From NCBI GenBank assembly GCA_028023455.1, contig JAQFVV010006221.1, positions 8,229,011 through 8,293,010 of the forward strand: a stretch of DNA of 64,000 nt, read 5' to 3'. The DNA comes from Epiperipatus broadwayi. Its lineage: Eukaryota; Onychophora; Udeonychophora; Euonychophora; Peripatidae. Below, piece after piece: positions 11,524-24,083 of this stretch (position 1 is its first letter; each line of letters begins with the position of its first letter). The notes beneath the pieces were generated by a model that had not been told where the DNA came from, ran no database searches, and saw nothing but the letters and a program-made list of their open reading frames with translations. The position numbers and the translations under genes are program-made.

Positions 11524-12660
11524 CTACAGTACCAATAATTGTCTTTTCTCTTGATGGTTTTTTTGTTGTCTATTTAACATTTTCTTAATAACAGCTGATG
11601 GATAATCATTTTTGATAAGAATTTGTTCTAAATAGATCTTTTCTTTTTCCAATATTCCATACTCAGTATCAGATTTTTTTGCCACTTTTCTATATTGGCC
11701 TGCTGTGAGGAATTCTTGTCTTTTGTTGTCATAATCAGTTGTATCCATTACAACTGTTGCATTGCCTTTGTCAGCAGGAAGAATAATTATAGATTTATCT
11801 GGAATATGTAGTTTTGCTCCAAATTGCTCATTTCTGAACAAAACTTCTTTTGCTCTGTTCCATAGTAATAGTATAACTTCATGTTTTGTGTTTCTAGTGT
11901 GATTGGATGTATAGGCTAAGTATTTACCTGTATGTGTAGGTTTTTGATACACTAGTTTTGATTTTGCCATGAGGGGGTCTTGTCACAAAAAATATTAAGA
12001 GTGCCAATTTTAGTTCTTGTTCTGATTCTATTGTGAATTTAATTGAAGGAAATATGTTGCTGATGTGTTTCCAGAAAGTTTATAGCAGTGCTTCACCATG
12101 TGGCCATACAATAAATGTATCATCCACACAGTGAAGCCAAACTTTAGGTAGATATGGAGTAGTTTTTATGGCTAAGGTTTCAAGTTCTTCCATGTAAATA
12201 TTGGTAATCAGGGGAGTCAATGGTGAGCCCATAGCCATTTCTTGATTTTGTTGGAAGAATTCTGTGTTATATTGAAAGTAGGTTGTTTTTATGCAGAATG
12301 TTAATAGGACCATTATACATACTATCAATAGGAAGAGCTATTCTGGTTTGTAAACTATTATCACCATTTAATATTTTCCTTACAATAGACGATGATTCTT
12401 CACATGATACATTAGTAAATAAACTTTCCACATCAAAGTTTACCAGTAAGTCAGTTCTTTCAATTTTTGTGTTCTTGATTAATTCTACAACTTGTCTAGA
12501 ATCCCTGTCAAAGAACTGGGTGTTGTATGTCAAAGGACTTAGAACTTTGAGAAGAAATCTTGCCAAATTTTGGCAAGGTGAATCTCTAGAATTAACAATA
12601 GTTCTTAATGGAACAGTATCCTTATGGACTTTAGGTAGACCACAAAGATGAGGAATTTTG
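11524..12660 (-). pseudogene. Penelope-like reverse transcriptase core and C-terminal connector
   Basis: Three overlapping minus-strand pieces cover the RT. The first (12660-12270) has CGLPKVHK, FFDRDSRQVV and the LVNFDVESLFTNV block with the first catalytic Asp. The second (12328-12080) has FFQQNQEMAMGSPLTPLI and WLHCVDDTFIVWPHG, the catalytic VDD motif written CVDD where YVDD is usual. The third (11970-11524) has YQKPTHTGKYLAYTSNH, the usual segment after the fingers/palm. These pieces are split by frameshifts near 12290 and 12080. In the third piece a copy of the N-terminal ADKGN region (ILPADKGNATVVMDTTDY) interrupts the connector between VLFRNEQ and EYGILEKEK. Confidence 0.85.
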
Positions 12661-12739
12661 CTGAAATATGTTATTTTACTTTTTTTCCGAATCAGTGAAG
12701 TACCTGTGATGCTTTTTGAGTAATGCTTGTAACATTGTT

Positions 12740-13213
12740 TCCATAATCAGTATTAGATTTTTTGCCACTTTTCTATATTGGTCTGCTGTGAGGAGTTCTT
12801 GTCTTTTGTTGTCATAATCAGTTGTATCCATTACAACTGTTACATTGCCTTGATCAGCAGGAAGAATATTTATAGATTTATCTAGTTTGAGAGATTTAAT
12901 TGCTTTCCTCTCACTATAGGATGTTTGACTTCAATTTTTGTTGCCTGTCAGGTGTTCTTTTTATTCTCCAGTGTAATTCTGCTGCTTCTTCTAAAGACAA
13001 TTTTTGAGTGACTTCCTCATTGGCTGCCATTATATCTAATAAAGGGATATTAGATGTTGTTATGGCAAAGTTTAATCCTCTTTCGAGAACAGAAATTTCA
13101 GTATCTGTTGAGATGTTTAGAACTGAGATTTTTAACAGATATAGTTGGTACATTGCTTGGTACATTATGATTTTTGATATGCCCATGTAGGTTAGCAGTG
13201 CTACCAAGTTCAA
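12740..13213 (-). pseudogene. Penelope-like N-terminal domain
   Basis: The minus strand gives VLERGLNFAITTSNIPLLD, close to the conserved LSRGLNFA-type motif upstream of Penelope RTs, then EEAAELHWRIKRT. The frame then breaks. Further on (12882-12746) it reads NILPADQGNVTVVMDTTDYD, the ADKGN motif in its normal place before the RT core. The Lys of ADKGN is Gln here, whereas the displaced copy at 11666-11802 keeps ADKGN. Confidence 0.75.
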
Positions 13214-13276
13214 GCTTTTCTAATCAATGAATACAGGAAGATTTATGCATAAAATCCATATCTCGTGCCTACTCAT

Positions 13277-13331
13277 CCAACATCCCCAGATTAATTTCTA
13301 GCTTGTGGCTTTCATCAGTGAGAAGCCTTGG
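13277..13331 (-). ncRNA. Hammerhead ribozyme-like motif in Penelope terminal repeat
   Basis: Minus strand: CTGATGA at 13318-13312, stem II AAGC/GCTA around loop CACAA, GAAA, palindrome ATTAAT, then C as the predicted cleavage base and TGGGG. Stem I pairs TCTCA with TGGGG (with wobble) and CCAA with TTGG. Compared with the copy at 54146-54200, stem II has changed from GGC/GCC to AGC/GCT and the stem III palindrome from ACTAGT to ATTAAT, so both partners changed together. An unpaired A-A at position 10.1/11.1 is a weakness. Confidence 0.65.
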
Positions 13332-13396
13332 ATTGAGAGCACTGCATTTAGATCTTAAATTCAAATGCAACCCTTCTCTCAATACAAGACTCTTCA

Positions 13397-13440
13397 CTGA
13401 TGAAACCCACAAGATAGAACCTAGTCTAGGGATGATAGAT
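13397..13440 (+). ncRNA. Decayed hammerhead-like motif, right arm
   Basis: The + strand arm keeps CTGATGA at 13397-13403, but stem II (AACCC/GATA) no longer pairs and GAAA is GAAC. This copy should be inactive. Confidence 0.45.
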
Positions 13441-13563
13441 GAGTAGGTACTAGATAGGAATTTTATGCACAAACCTTCCTGCATCAATTGATTACAAAGG
13501 CTTGCACTTGGTGGCCCTACTGAGTGGAGAGTTTGGCACTCTTATTATATAACATGTGTAAAA

Positions 13564-16081
13564 AGATTCTGTTCCTTTTTCAGACAGTGCTTTAATGGGA
13601 AGTATTAGAGATGTTTGACTAGCATGAATAGCACTGAACTGAAAGATAATCTATGAATCTAAGGAATTTAGTGCACTATATTCCAATCTTTATTTTGTTA
13701 TAAAAGCTTACTAGGTTTTAAATAATTATGTATTCACCTATGTGTATATAGTTTTATAAAATTTAGCTGATATGATGATATATAATTATATATTTGGATT
13801 TTATATTAACTTGTTAGATTATTTATAAACCATTAGAGTAGAATCAATTCACATTTATCAGAAATGTATTCATATTATAGTTAAAATTCTAGATTTATCA
13901 GAACCCTATAATGTAATTTATTATACAAACATTAAAATACTTCTAATGATTGCTCCAACAAATGTTTGATGGTATAAAAATCTAACAATACAAATCAGTT
14001 TTGAACTTTTAGAAGTGTTTTTTTTTTTTAAAAAAAAAGTGATTTTTTTAAATGAATTATTAAGTCTAATTACATCACCCAGATGTAAGAAGTTACTGGG
14101 GATAAAAAAAAAAACTCAATCAGAAGTCTTTGGAAATAATGAGAATTAAGAAATTTGAGTCTTTAGAGTCTATTCATATTGTGCAGAGATGAAAAAATAC
14201 TCATGCAATTGGCTTTGTTTTTTTTTTGATTACATTGTAAAAACAGAATAAAAAGTATATATCTAATCTATTTAACTTTTTATTATGTGTTTTTTTTTTT
14301 TGTAAAATTATTAAGTATTTATTCTAAATAAATACACAATATTTATATTTTATTGAATTGTAAAAACTTTTTAGCAGCAAATTTATCAAATAGACGTTAA
14401 TGTTATCAAAGAGGTCAATAACATTTTTATAATATTCTCTTAAATTTTTTAAAAGTTCAATTGTATGTATTTTAACGCGAGTTTACATTGGGAGAAGTTA
14501 TGCTATGTCAAGATATCTATGAAAAATATTAATTCTTGCAAAAAAATCACCTTTGCGGAATGTAGGCTAAAATGAAGCATCATATTTTTGACTACTTATT
14601 TGTGCTTATTAGTCTTTTCTTTATTTGTAAAGTTGATATTTGATTTTTAGATTAATTTTATTTATTGAATTCATGTCTTCAGTGAAATATATAAAAATTG
14701 TGGGAAAAATTTGAAGAAAAAATACACAGTGCAATGTGTTGACATCATTTAAAGAGTTAATTATGGCCTATCATAGATGTGGGAACTAATTATTGCCACT
14801 GACAAATTCTGCATAATAGATGATATTTCATTGGCCAAATCAGCAGTAGAATGTGGCTGTTTGCTCTGTAAAAAATAATGCAGTGCTTATTTCAAAGTCA
14901 CGTATTGGGATTTGAATTCAGGCCACATTTTGAATTTCTTTTCAAGTTGCTAAAATAAGGATGGAAATTCAAACATTCAGCCCCTGTTAACTAGCAAGCC
15001 TGGTTAGTGGCTTCTCCACTGTAGTTCTACGAGAGACTTTTGGAAAGGTCTTTGCTCTATAATGGGTTATTTATTTTACAAAGTTGCTTAAATTATTTAA
15101 TTAAAATGGCTTATTGAACAGAACAATGGACACATAATAGGAAAATGAAACTAAAAAAGAAATTCTTATTAAATCAATCTTCCAGCTCTTATTTCTTCAA
15201 ATAGCTTAAATTTTTTTATAATTTATTAAATACAGTCTTTTGTAAAAAAAAATCATCACCTGATCAGTAATCGACTTCGAGCCATTGATGTGTATTTTTT
15301 TTTTTTTTAAAATGCCTTTGGCTGCTGATATACGGTAATATTTGAAGACCAGCATTCAAATCATTTCCACATACAATCTTCTAATATAAGAATCTAGATT
15401 CAAACACTCATTATTAGTAGAATTTGTTACCTGTATATCATTATATATAGTTAGCAGGTGGGATGGAGAGCTTAAACCTGAATCTTCTATCAGTAATTGT
15501 AATAAATAAATCAGCAATGTTTTTTAATTTGTTCTTTTAATTAGTAAGAATTACAAACTTCCATCATTTTATCAGTTGGGAATTTCAACACATTCAAAAT
15601 AATTACTTCTTAGCTAAGATATAATAATAAATTTTTCAACTCTTTTGTTTACATTTCAGTAAAGTATAACTAAGAATAAGAAAAATTATAAAAGTAAATA
15701 AAAAAATTATTTGACACTTGAACGATTTTTGATTAAAAGATGGGCGTATATTAATCTAAATTTTTTATTTATTTATTTGATTTGGATATTTTTCTGCTAC
15801 TAATTTAATAAAAATAATTTTCTAAAGCATTGTCTCATTTTGTGCCTATACCTATTCAGTAACACACTATCTTACCTATCAGACTAGTCCTGTACAGATA
15901 CATTTATACAAACTAATAAAATTTAGCGTCAGGCGATTAAAAACTGAAAAAAATTCTCTTCACTATGATATATAAACTGAACCGGTGCAATTAATATGCT
16001 AATTTAAAAATCAGGTTCATAATAAGTTCAAGCTTTAATTTAGGCATGGTCAATAATTCTTGGTTTATTTAAGGAATAAAC
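13564..16081. other. Unassigned AT-rich sequence, no gene seen
   Basis: Homopolymer runs near 14018-14040, 14290 and 15300. A moderately GC-richer patch at 14870-15060 contains GATTTGAATTCAGGCC, which faintly recalls a box B, but I found no matching box A or second copy. Nothing else supported. Confidence 0.4.
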
Positions 16082-16091
16082 TCTAAGCATG

Positions 16092-16175
16092 TCAAGCGTT
16101 GTTAGCGGAGAGGTCAGCGCAGCCGCCTTGCAAGTAAGCATTTGGTTGCAGACGGTTGTTGGGGGAAAAAAAAAT
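16092..16175 (+). mobile_element. tRNA-derived SINE (Leu/Ser-like head), 3'-deleted
   Basis: Starts GTCAAGCGTTGTTAGCGGAG. The box A-like TTAGCGGAGAGGT resembles the GCCGAGNGGT of class II (Leu/Ser) tRNAs. It ends GGTTGTTGGGGGAAAAAAAA and lacks the box B part and the unit tail GATGCTATGACA seen in other copies. A 10-bp target-site duplication TCTAAGCATG flanks it at 16082-16091 and 16176-16185. Confidence 0.8.
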
Positions 16176-16185
16176 TCTAAGCATG

Positions 16186-19080
16186 ACCATCTTTGTTTTT
16201 AAAACACTTATTGATGAAAGAAAGTCCAGTAGTTTTCTTTCACAATATCACTACATTTTTAATTATTATACATACACTTATATATATAACAATGATTTCT
16301 CTAGTTATACGGTGAAACATGCCTCGTATTAGAGCTGATGGGTGGCAAATTTTGAATTCAAAATGAATAATATGAAGTAAATTATGAATTCAATTTTAGC
16401 TATATGTACTGAACAAAATGATTCACTACTTATTTATTAGATGTTATGAAACATCTGACATCATGTAACATAGAAATGAAGACACATTTGAATAATATAT
16501 TTTACCTTTAAATGAAGAATCTAAAGACCATAGAAATAACTTTCTGATAAAAAGATAAATCACCTTCATAAGCCTGGGATGAGAAATGTTAGCTGTTACC
16601 GAATTTGACAAAAAGTAAAGATGTTAGTGTTCAATTAGTTGAAGTACAAAACCAGTTAACTGTTTAATGGTCCAAGATTAACAGTCTCAAAAATGATGAC
16701 TACATTCATTATTAAAGATGAAATAATAAACAGTGATAGAATTGTGTCTGAAACCAGTGCTCACAAGACAGAACTGTCCAGTCATAATAAAGGATTGAAA
16801 CCAAAAAATAACAAAAACATAAAAGTAATATAAATGCCTATAGAAACATATGTAAACATTCCAAATTCTACTAAAAAGAATCCACATTGAGATTCATTAT
16901 TAAAAATGTATGATCAATCTATCATTCATGTGGTAAGATAAATTATCATTTACATCTGACAATCACCAAAAACAAAAAGCCTATTAACCAGACTAACACT
17001 TTCCATTTAGTAAAAATGTCTTCACTTAGATACTGCAACATAGTTTTTCTCTTAATCCAACCAGCATACATTAAATATGCATATCATGTGAATAAGAAGG
17101 GCAGGGGCTAACCTATGAAGGGAACATTTCAATTTAAATATTGCATTGAAGAACAGAACAATGATTTTATCCATTTTTATAAACTCCTTAGTCATTAATA
17201 TTTAAATATAACTGAGTCTGTATAGATTATTCTTGACCAATAAGTAATATGCTGATATCTTATACCACAAATCTCAGAAAATATTACTTTTGAATATGAT
17301 ATATAGCTTTATGTTTCTCTAAATGCTATTTCAATGTTGACAAATTCTATCTCAAAGACTATACAAATTATTCTGGATGCAAATATTGACTTATACCAAA
17401 TTAATAAAGGTATTGTAAGTAATATTATTATTTTGTCTAATTTCTGAATACTTAGCTTGAAAATTATACATGTTTTTATTGCATTACTTCTAATGCTAAT
17501 CAAACTCACAAAATTGAAGGTTTGACAAAAATATCTAAGGGTTCTGCAATTTGTGTTTTTATTACATTACTAGTTTCAGTATTTTAAAAACAAGAGTTTC
17601 TCATCATTGAGCTTTACTACATAATTCATAGCCTCAGTGAGTTAAATGTGAAGATATTTAAAGCTTCACACTTTCAAACTTAAATACTTCAGAATGCCTT
17701 AGATATATAGAAAGACAAGTAGAGAAGAGGGTGGACTGCCCTTTTCTTGTAAAATTCTTTGTCATGTGTTTATGGTTTGATCGCTATTCAGACAGCCATC
17801 ATAACATCTGATTGGCTGTCAGATAAGTATTATAATAAGCATGAGAGATTTGCAGCCTTTCAATTTAATTTTAATTTCAACTGTCTATGCTTTATAAAAA
17901 TAAATATTATTTACATAATTCATAATAAAGTCAAATGTAACAAAAGAATTAGCGAAGAAAACATTTATGCAAAAAAAAATCAGAAGTGTTTTGAAATCCC
18001 AATATTAATATAAATAGAGGAAATGCTATTAATACAGTAAATAACATTACAGCAACATATAAACCATATAGATTTTGTAAACCGTCTATAATCTTGATCT
18101 TCATGATTCTAACTGGACACTTTCAATGACTAATATTATATGAAATACTATCAATGTGCATAAAGAGAGAAAATAGCTGTCGATTGTCTTTACAAACAAT
18201 ACCACAACTGCAGCATAGTGGCAACATCTACACATCAATGTTTGGTGTCAAATGTACAAATTTTTATACTCAGTAAATCTCAGTCTTCAATAATTCAAGA
18301 GATGGAAAAGCAAAACTCATCAAACAAATAACTTTATTGTGCTATCACATCTTTGTGGATATATAAATAATTTGGAAAATCAACTAAATAATGAAATGCA
18401 CAAAAATGAGACATTGGATAAGGTACAAATAATAGTTAGCAATGAATAAAACTGCACCAGACATTAAGGATAATATTGTAATGTAGTACCAATAGTTTCT
18501 GTTGTGAGTGAATCATTATTCAAAAGAACACATGCCAGACCAATTAAAAAGAAGTATGGAAAAAAGGGTAGGATAGTAATGAAGATGATTTATAGAAAAG
18601 TTAATAAAAATAAACAGATTGCATTTAATGATGATGATACTGACATTTACGATAATATCATGATCACAGAACAAATGAGTGCCACAATATCCTTGAAAGT
18701 GCAGGATCATAATAGCAGTCCTTCCTCTTTCATATTAACAATTAAGGACACAACAGATACAAGCATGTAGATGCAAATTAAACTATTTATAGTAATGCAG
18801 GAAATAAATGTCTTTATAAAAAATGGTATATGATTTTCATAAGAAGTTCCAATGGAAGACCCATGAGTTGGAGAATCAACACTGGAATCTTCTAATCCCA
18901 AGTTGGCTGCTCTACTGACTGTGCCAAACTAGACAGGGTAATGAAAATAAAGATAAGATCTTTTAATTTTTCAAGTTCTCTAGAAATAAAATTTCACCAC
19001 CAGAAGATACAGCTGTTGTTATAGCAAGAGAATGCCCATTGCAATTATTCAAAATATTTTATGTTTAATACCAATTTTAT
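16186..19080. other. Unassigned sequence
   Basis: No confirmed gene. An 88-codon frame at 18504-18770 (+) is lysine-rich at the start and Asp-rich in the middle. I recognise no domain, and it lacks homopolymer tracts, so it is the least implausible random frame here. At 17800-17875 the sequence CATCTGATTGGCTGTCAGA resembles part of the 103-bp duplication at 53417/53761, suggesting a shared old repeat. Confidence 0.35.
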
Positions 19081-19089
19081 AATTATCAT

Positions 19090-19460
19090 TTTTCAGCATC
19101 ATGCTATTGCAATGAATGTAGTATTTGTCTATATTCCTCCTGGCTCTATAGTAGTGAATAAACTAATTCTTATCTTGAATTTCTATATACTTCTTCATCA
19201 AACCATTCCTCTTAATTGGTGACTTTAACATGCCATACCACTTATTTGAATTGAAATGGTTTCATTAACTAACTATTACTTTCTTCAATTTGATACAGTA
19301 TCTTCTCATAATAATATATTTTCTTCATTCATTAATCTAGTTTTCCATTCCCCTATATTACATAATCTAATAAACAATTCCTAAACTCTATCCTTTTCTT
19401 AGATCATCCAACACTCATAGTTTCATTAGAACTTGATCTAAATTGAATATCATCAGCATC
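19090..19460 (+). pseudogene. Jockey/CR1-type LINE endonuclease fragment, decayed
   Basis: The + strand gives VFVYIPPGS near 19113 and, after a frameshift, GDFNMPY near 19218, the paired VYxPP and GDFN motifs of APE-type endonucleases in CR1/Jockey/L2-like LINEs. SDHPTLIVSLEL follows near 19405 in another frame, consistent with the SDH motif. Order and spacing fit, but many stops and shifts are present. No RT follows on this strand. Confidence 0.55.
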
Positions 19461-20750
19461 ATTTGGTAAAACAATAAGGGTAAATCTACTTTTTTTTTTC
19501 AGAAATGTACATCTTGCTTTTTAAATTCAATTTGGGTCTAGTATAAGCATGGATTGCTTCTATTAATATTCTACCATATATTAGATACTGATCACCCCTA
19601 CCATCTCAACTACTGGTTTTGGTGGACAGTTTGCACAAAAGAATAACTCAGTACACAACAAAAGATAAAAATTGGAAAGCATGTATAATAAAACATGTAA
19701 TAATTAATAAAGAAAGTAATACATGGCATGACATTGCTTTTATGAGCTTGTATTTACAAATATATAATATAGGGAGTGTGCCAATAGGTCAAACAAGCTC
19801 TTAATTGATAAGTGCAGTAAGAGAAAAAAATTTAAAATCTCTATTTAGAACATTAAGAAACTACACAGCAACAACAACAATAAAATATCTACTTAACTCA
19901 TTCATACACCTGGGCAAGGTAATATAATGATTGGGCATTGAGTTATCCATTAACATAGTGAATTCATTCAACTGCTAATGTATTGGGGAAATGACAATCA
20001 TGAGGAATAATATGACAGAACCTCTCTATTTATATTTCAAGAAAGTTTTGAAAGAAGAGATCTTTTAACTTTCATCACATTTTCTTAGTGAAGCAGATGA
20101 GATATTGCTCTATTCAAATGATATTCAATTAAAGATATCAAGTATGCCAAACTCATACCATTACTAAATAAATGGCATATCAAAATTTGATTTTATACAG
20201 TTAAGAAAATTTACAACAGTATTTCTGTTAAACTTTCCAACTTTGTATCAAAGAGAATATATAAAATTCAAAACAAAACTCAATGATTCCACTTGTGATG
20301 AAACAAATGAATATATTTCTACTAGATAATATACATGCCATTTCAATGGACTCACTTTGAATTTATTTATTATCTCTTGTTCTTAATACAATTTTCTAAA
20401 ACAATATACATGGGACAAACAGCTTTTTTCTTTTGTAATATAGTGGATAGAATATGTTCCAGAAAAATTGCTCCTATAGCAGTATAGTTTGACTTCTAGT
20501 CAACATTTGATTCAATGCCAAATAATATACTTTAATCTATCTGCCTTTAAACATACTTTAATGAAGAAAAAAGCATATTACATTAACTGGAAGAAGATTC
20601 TCACCCTCCAAACCACTCTAATGAATATTATAGGCATTACTTTACCTCTAAATACACTAATATTTTCTTAATTCGCTTCTTAAAGTAACAGAAAAATTTC
20701 CAGAAATATATCTTTATATATATCCTGATTACAATCAAGTATATTTTTCA
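19461..20750. other. Unassigned sequence
   Basis: A 61-codon frame at 19619-19804 shows no recognisable domain. The stretch may include more remains of the LINE at 19090-19460, too decayed to call. Confidence 0.35.
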
Positions 20751-20754
20751 TAGT

Positions 20755-23330
20755 ATTTATTAAAAATCTTCCATTTAAAACACATAGGCATATTTCCTTT
20801 TAATATTAAATTATTTCTATCAAAAGCACTCCAACCAAGTTTAATTCTATGATTAATTTCATCCATTATCTTTTCATCTACAGTAATAATCTGACCGAGA
20901 TATTTATAGTTATTAAACTCTTCTAACTCGTCATTATTAATTTTTATTTTGTTATTTTGAGAAAATCCATTGAACATTACTTTGTCTTTTTAACACTCAC
21001 TTTTAATCCTACTTTCTTACATTCATCTGATAACTCTTGCAACATTTCCTGAAGCTCTAAAGCATTATTTGCAAAACAACTACATCATCTGCAAAATCTA
21101 AATGACTTAAATAATTGCTGTTGACTTTTATTCTTTTAGTTTCCCATTTTAATTCACAAAATACTTACAAAACTGCTGTAAAAGTTATGGAGATATGGAA
21201 TCACCCTATCATATACCCTTTTCACTGTTAATCTTTTTAGCATCATTAATTATTTCTCTTGCATTTTTATAAAAATTCTTCAAAATATGACAATATCCTG
21301 GGACTATACTTTGATGATCCAATGCTTTAATCACTGAAGAAAGGTTTATAGAATCAAATGCTTTTGCATAATCTACAAATCCAAAGCATAACGGCAACTC
21401 ATATTCATTGGTCCTTTCTACAACTTCTCTCAATAATACCAAAATCACTTTTAAATCCAGGTTGTTCTTTTGGTTGAATAAAATCCAAAGTTTGCTGTAA
21501 ATGAGTTGTCATTATTTTGGTAAAAAAATTGTATAGAACTGATAAAAGATTGACATCTGTAATTTCTAATATTTTCCTTATCACCTTTTGTGCTTTCTTT
21601 CTTCCAGTCATCTAGTACATCTTTATCATTTAAATATTTGGTATATAACTTTGCCAAATTTTTTTCTTTTTTTTTCTTCACCTGCTTCTTTTAAGATATT
21701 GATTATATTTCAATCATTACCTGAAGCTTTTCCCTTCTTCATAAATTTAATTGCATGTCTCACGTCTTCATTTAAAATCCTGGACAATTCAGAAGATATA
21801 GTAATTATAGGGATACTTCTTATTCTTTATTGCTATACAATTCTTGATAAAACTTTACTATTCATTTCATGATGCCATCTCTCTTTTTAGTAATAATTCC
21901 ATCTTTTTTTCTTATTACAGAAATAAGTTTTCTACCAATACCAAGAAGTTTTACATTCTTGAGACTTTTATTCTCTTCTATATCTTTCCTTGCTAGTTCA
22001 CAATTATACTTTCTTACATTATTATCAATTCTTTTTCACATCATTTTACAAAATTCTAAATATTCAATCCATCTTAATGCATTACTTTTATATATTTTCA
22101 CACTCCTTCTTTTCTTCATAAAATATTGTCTTGCTGGCCAATTGTTGCTTTTTGTACCAGTGATCTTTGTTGCAGTTTTAAAAATGTATCAGTTATCTTT
22201 CTACTGAATTGTTCAAATTTGAATCATGTTCCAAATCTGTTAATATTTGAAAACGATTGGCAAGTTTTAATTTAAATTCATTAGAATGTTTCTGTAGATT
22301 AGGAACATCAATTTTGAATACTGTTTTTCTTAATAATTTTTGACTCTCTAGTTTTGTATTAACATGTAATTTACATCTCACTAACCAATGATTACTTTAT
22401 GTGGTGAATTTATTAAGAACATTACAATCGTGAAATATGTATTTTCAGTTAATCAAAATATAATCAAATTCTGCTATACCTTTATTTGGATGCTTCTATG
22501 TCCATTTTAATTCACAATATAAGGTTTTTCTTTTTGTGCAAACTCCACAAGTCTATGACCTCTCCCATTCCTATTAGCATAACCAAATTTAACTGCAGCA
22601 CTTTCATTTTTCATTTGTTTACAAATTCTAGCATTAGAGTCTCCCATAACAATTTTAAAATGTTTTGTCTGATCAGAAGTCTTTTATACATTCTTATAAA
22701 AATCCTCTAATTCATTATCATAATGAGAAATTGTTGGAGTATAAACGTGAATTATCTGCATTTCTTATCTGGTATTAAATTGAATAACTAATCTTGCCAT
22801 TCTAACTGATATCTCATCAATCTCCACATTGTTGTTTTCCACTTTTTATTTATAATGAATCCTACTCCACTTGTACTTCCAATGTTTGTGTCTTTGTAGT
22901 AGAGTACATGTCCACTTTTTAAATCAATTGTATCTTCATCTTTTCTCTTAACTTCATAAAGTCCAATAATATCCTATTTAGTATGAGACAGTTCTTCTTT
23001 CAATTACTGCAATTTTCCTTCATTTGAAAGTGACCTGTAGTTCTAAGTATCTAAATAAAATGTCATCAAACCAGGATATTCTTAGCATTCCCGGTCTTTC
23101 ATTACCAACCAGTGCCTTGGATAGCAATTTTGCAGCCTCCTGGAAATAAGGGCCATAATTTATTTTTGATTGTCATGATAGCAAATATTTATTAGAAAAA
23201 AAAAAAAATTTCATTCACACATACATTCATTTTGTTTTCAAGAAAACTTAACTGAATTCAGTTAAAAGCTATCAGGCAACTGAGAAGAAAGATCATGGTG
23301 TTTCTTGATCTTAAACTCAAATGTTAAAAG
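20755..23330 (-). pseudogene. RTE-like LINE, nearly full length but degenerate
   Basis: Read on the minus strand. The 5' leader (23330-23070) matches that at 9588. The APE-type endonuclease lies at 23060-22190 with NYRSLSNEGKLQ, DIIGLYEVKRK, SGHVLYYKDTNIGSTSGVG and later KLESQKLLRKT. The reverse transcriptase lies at 21680-20735 with LCFGFVDYAKAFDS, the catalytic LDFADDVVV near 21085, YKYLGQIITVDEK and [15 protein letters not shown]. The order (endonuclease, RT, C-terminal block) and the CFGFVDY/KYLG signatures fit the RTE-like group. Frameshifts and stops occur throughout. It ends abruptly after KIFNK near 20755, where the copy at 29.5 kb continues with [11 protein letters not shown], so the 3' end is missing. 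Confidence 0.8.
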
Positions 23331-24070
23331 CCAATGAACTCACCAGACTGGCTAATGCATTTTGGTTAGTAGCCCCCCCCCCATGTTCATATACTATTTA
23401 AATAATCATATGATAACAACAGCTGCAATGCTCAATTCCTTCAATACCTCTAAGAAGAATCAAAGGGTATCCTTTCTGTTAACAGTAAATTTCTTTCTGC
23501 AACCTGAAATATCATAGATACATTTAAATCTTCTATTACAATTTAACTACTTGGAATATGTAAAGGCATGTGAAAAAAATAAATGAATCAATAAAGAAAT
23601 TTAAAGTGATACATAAATGCTACTAATCAAATTGTCACGTTTCATAACAATGAGTTAAATCTATTTTAATTTTACAATCATTATATTCTCTATATAATAT
23701 CATCTGCTCCAAATCTCTCTTAGTTCAGTTTTTATAATAATCTATTTTTAAAAAAAGCCACGTGACTTGAGTTCTAAACAAATTATAAAATAATGAGAAT
23801 TCATATAATAACTTTCTATTGATTTACGTTTTTTTAAAAGCTCAAACATCTGATTTGATCTATAATCAATTATTCTTTAACTTTTTTCTAATTCATATAT
23901 ACATTTTTCTTTTATTTCATATTTTAATATTAAACATTATGCTATGCTCTCATGTGATTAGAGTCAAGCTTTGATTCAACCTTACTTCTAATTTATAGTT
24001 TCCTATTGATCTCATACAAATGCTATTACTATCACTATATGCATTTATTTATGGCAGAAATAAATAATAA
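23331..24070. other. Unassigned AT-rich sequence
   Basis: Contains a run of ten C at 23373-23382. No gene or repeat partner recognised. Confidence 0.4.
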
Positions 24071-24083
24071 TTGATATTAACAA

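Larger units (their letters stand above)
10644..13545 (-). mobile_element. Penelope-like retroelement (RT + GIY-YIG), degenerate, with target-site duplication
   Basis: A 2.9-kb insertion flanked by an 18-bp direct repeat, TATATAACATGTGTAAAA, at 10626-10643 and 13546-13563. Read on the minus strand the order is: an inverted pair of terminal repeats carrying hammerhead-like motifs, an N-terminal domain, the reverse transcriptase core, a C-terminal connector, a GIY-YIG endonuclease remnant, and a tRNA-like 3' region (10912-10999). This order is that of Penelope-like elements, whose products make DNA by target-primed reverse transcription and cut with a GIY-YIG nuclease. Several frameshifts and stops show it is dead. 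A segment of the N-terminal domain is duplicated inside the C-terminal connector. The element also contributes the repeat family seen alone at 24, 49 and 54 kb. Confidence 0.85.
13230..13545. repeat. Inverted pair of Penelope terminal repeats (5' side)
   Basis: Two copies of the terminal repeat meet head to head. The left one is in the same (minus) orientation as the RT and the right one is on the + strand. Shared landmarks are CACTGATGAA, TGGATGAGTAGG, GATTTTATGCA and, near 13500, GCTTGCACTT. They form a hairpin with about 130-bp arms. Partial inverted terminal repeats at the 5' side are a known peculiarity of Penelope-like elements. Each arm contains a hammerhead-like segment. Confidence 0.75.

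Noticed and set aside
12283-12651. 122-codon + strand frame
   Set aside because: Antisense shadow of the Penelope reverse transcriptase core.
18504-18770. 88-codon + strand frame as a small gene
   Set aside because: No recognised domain, splice context or promoter; noted only in the unassigned-region entry.
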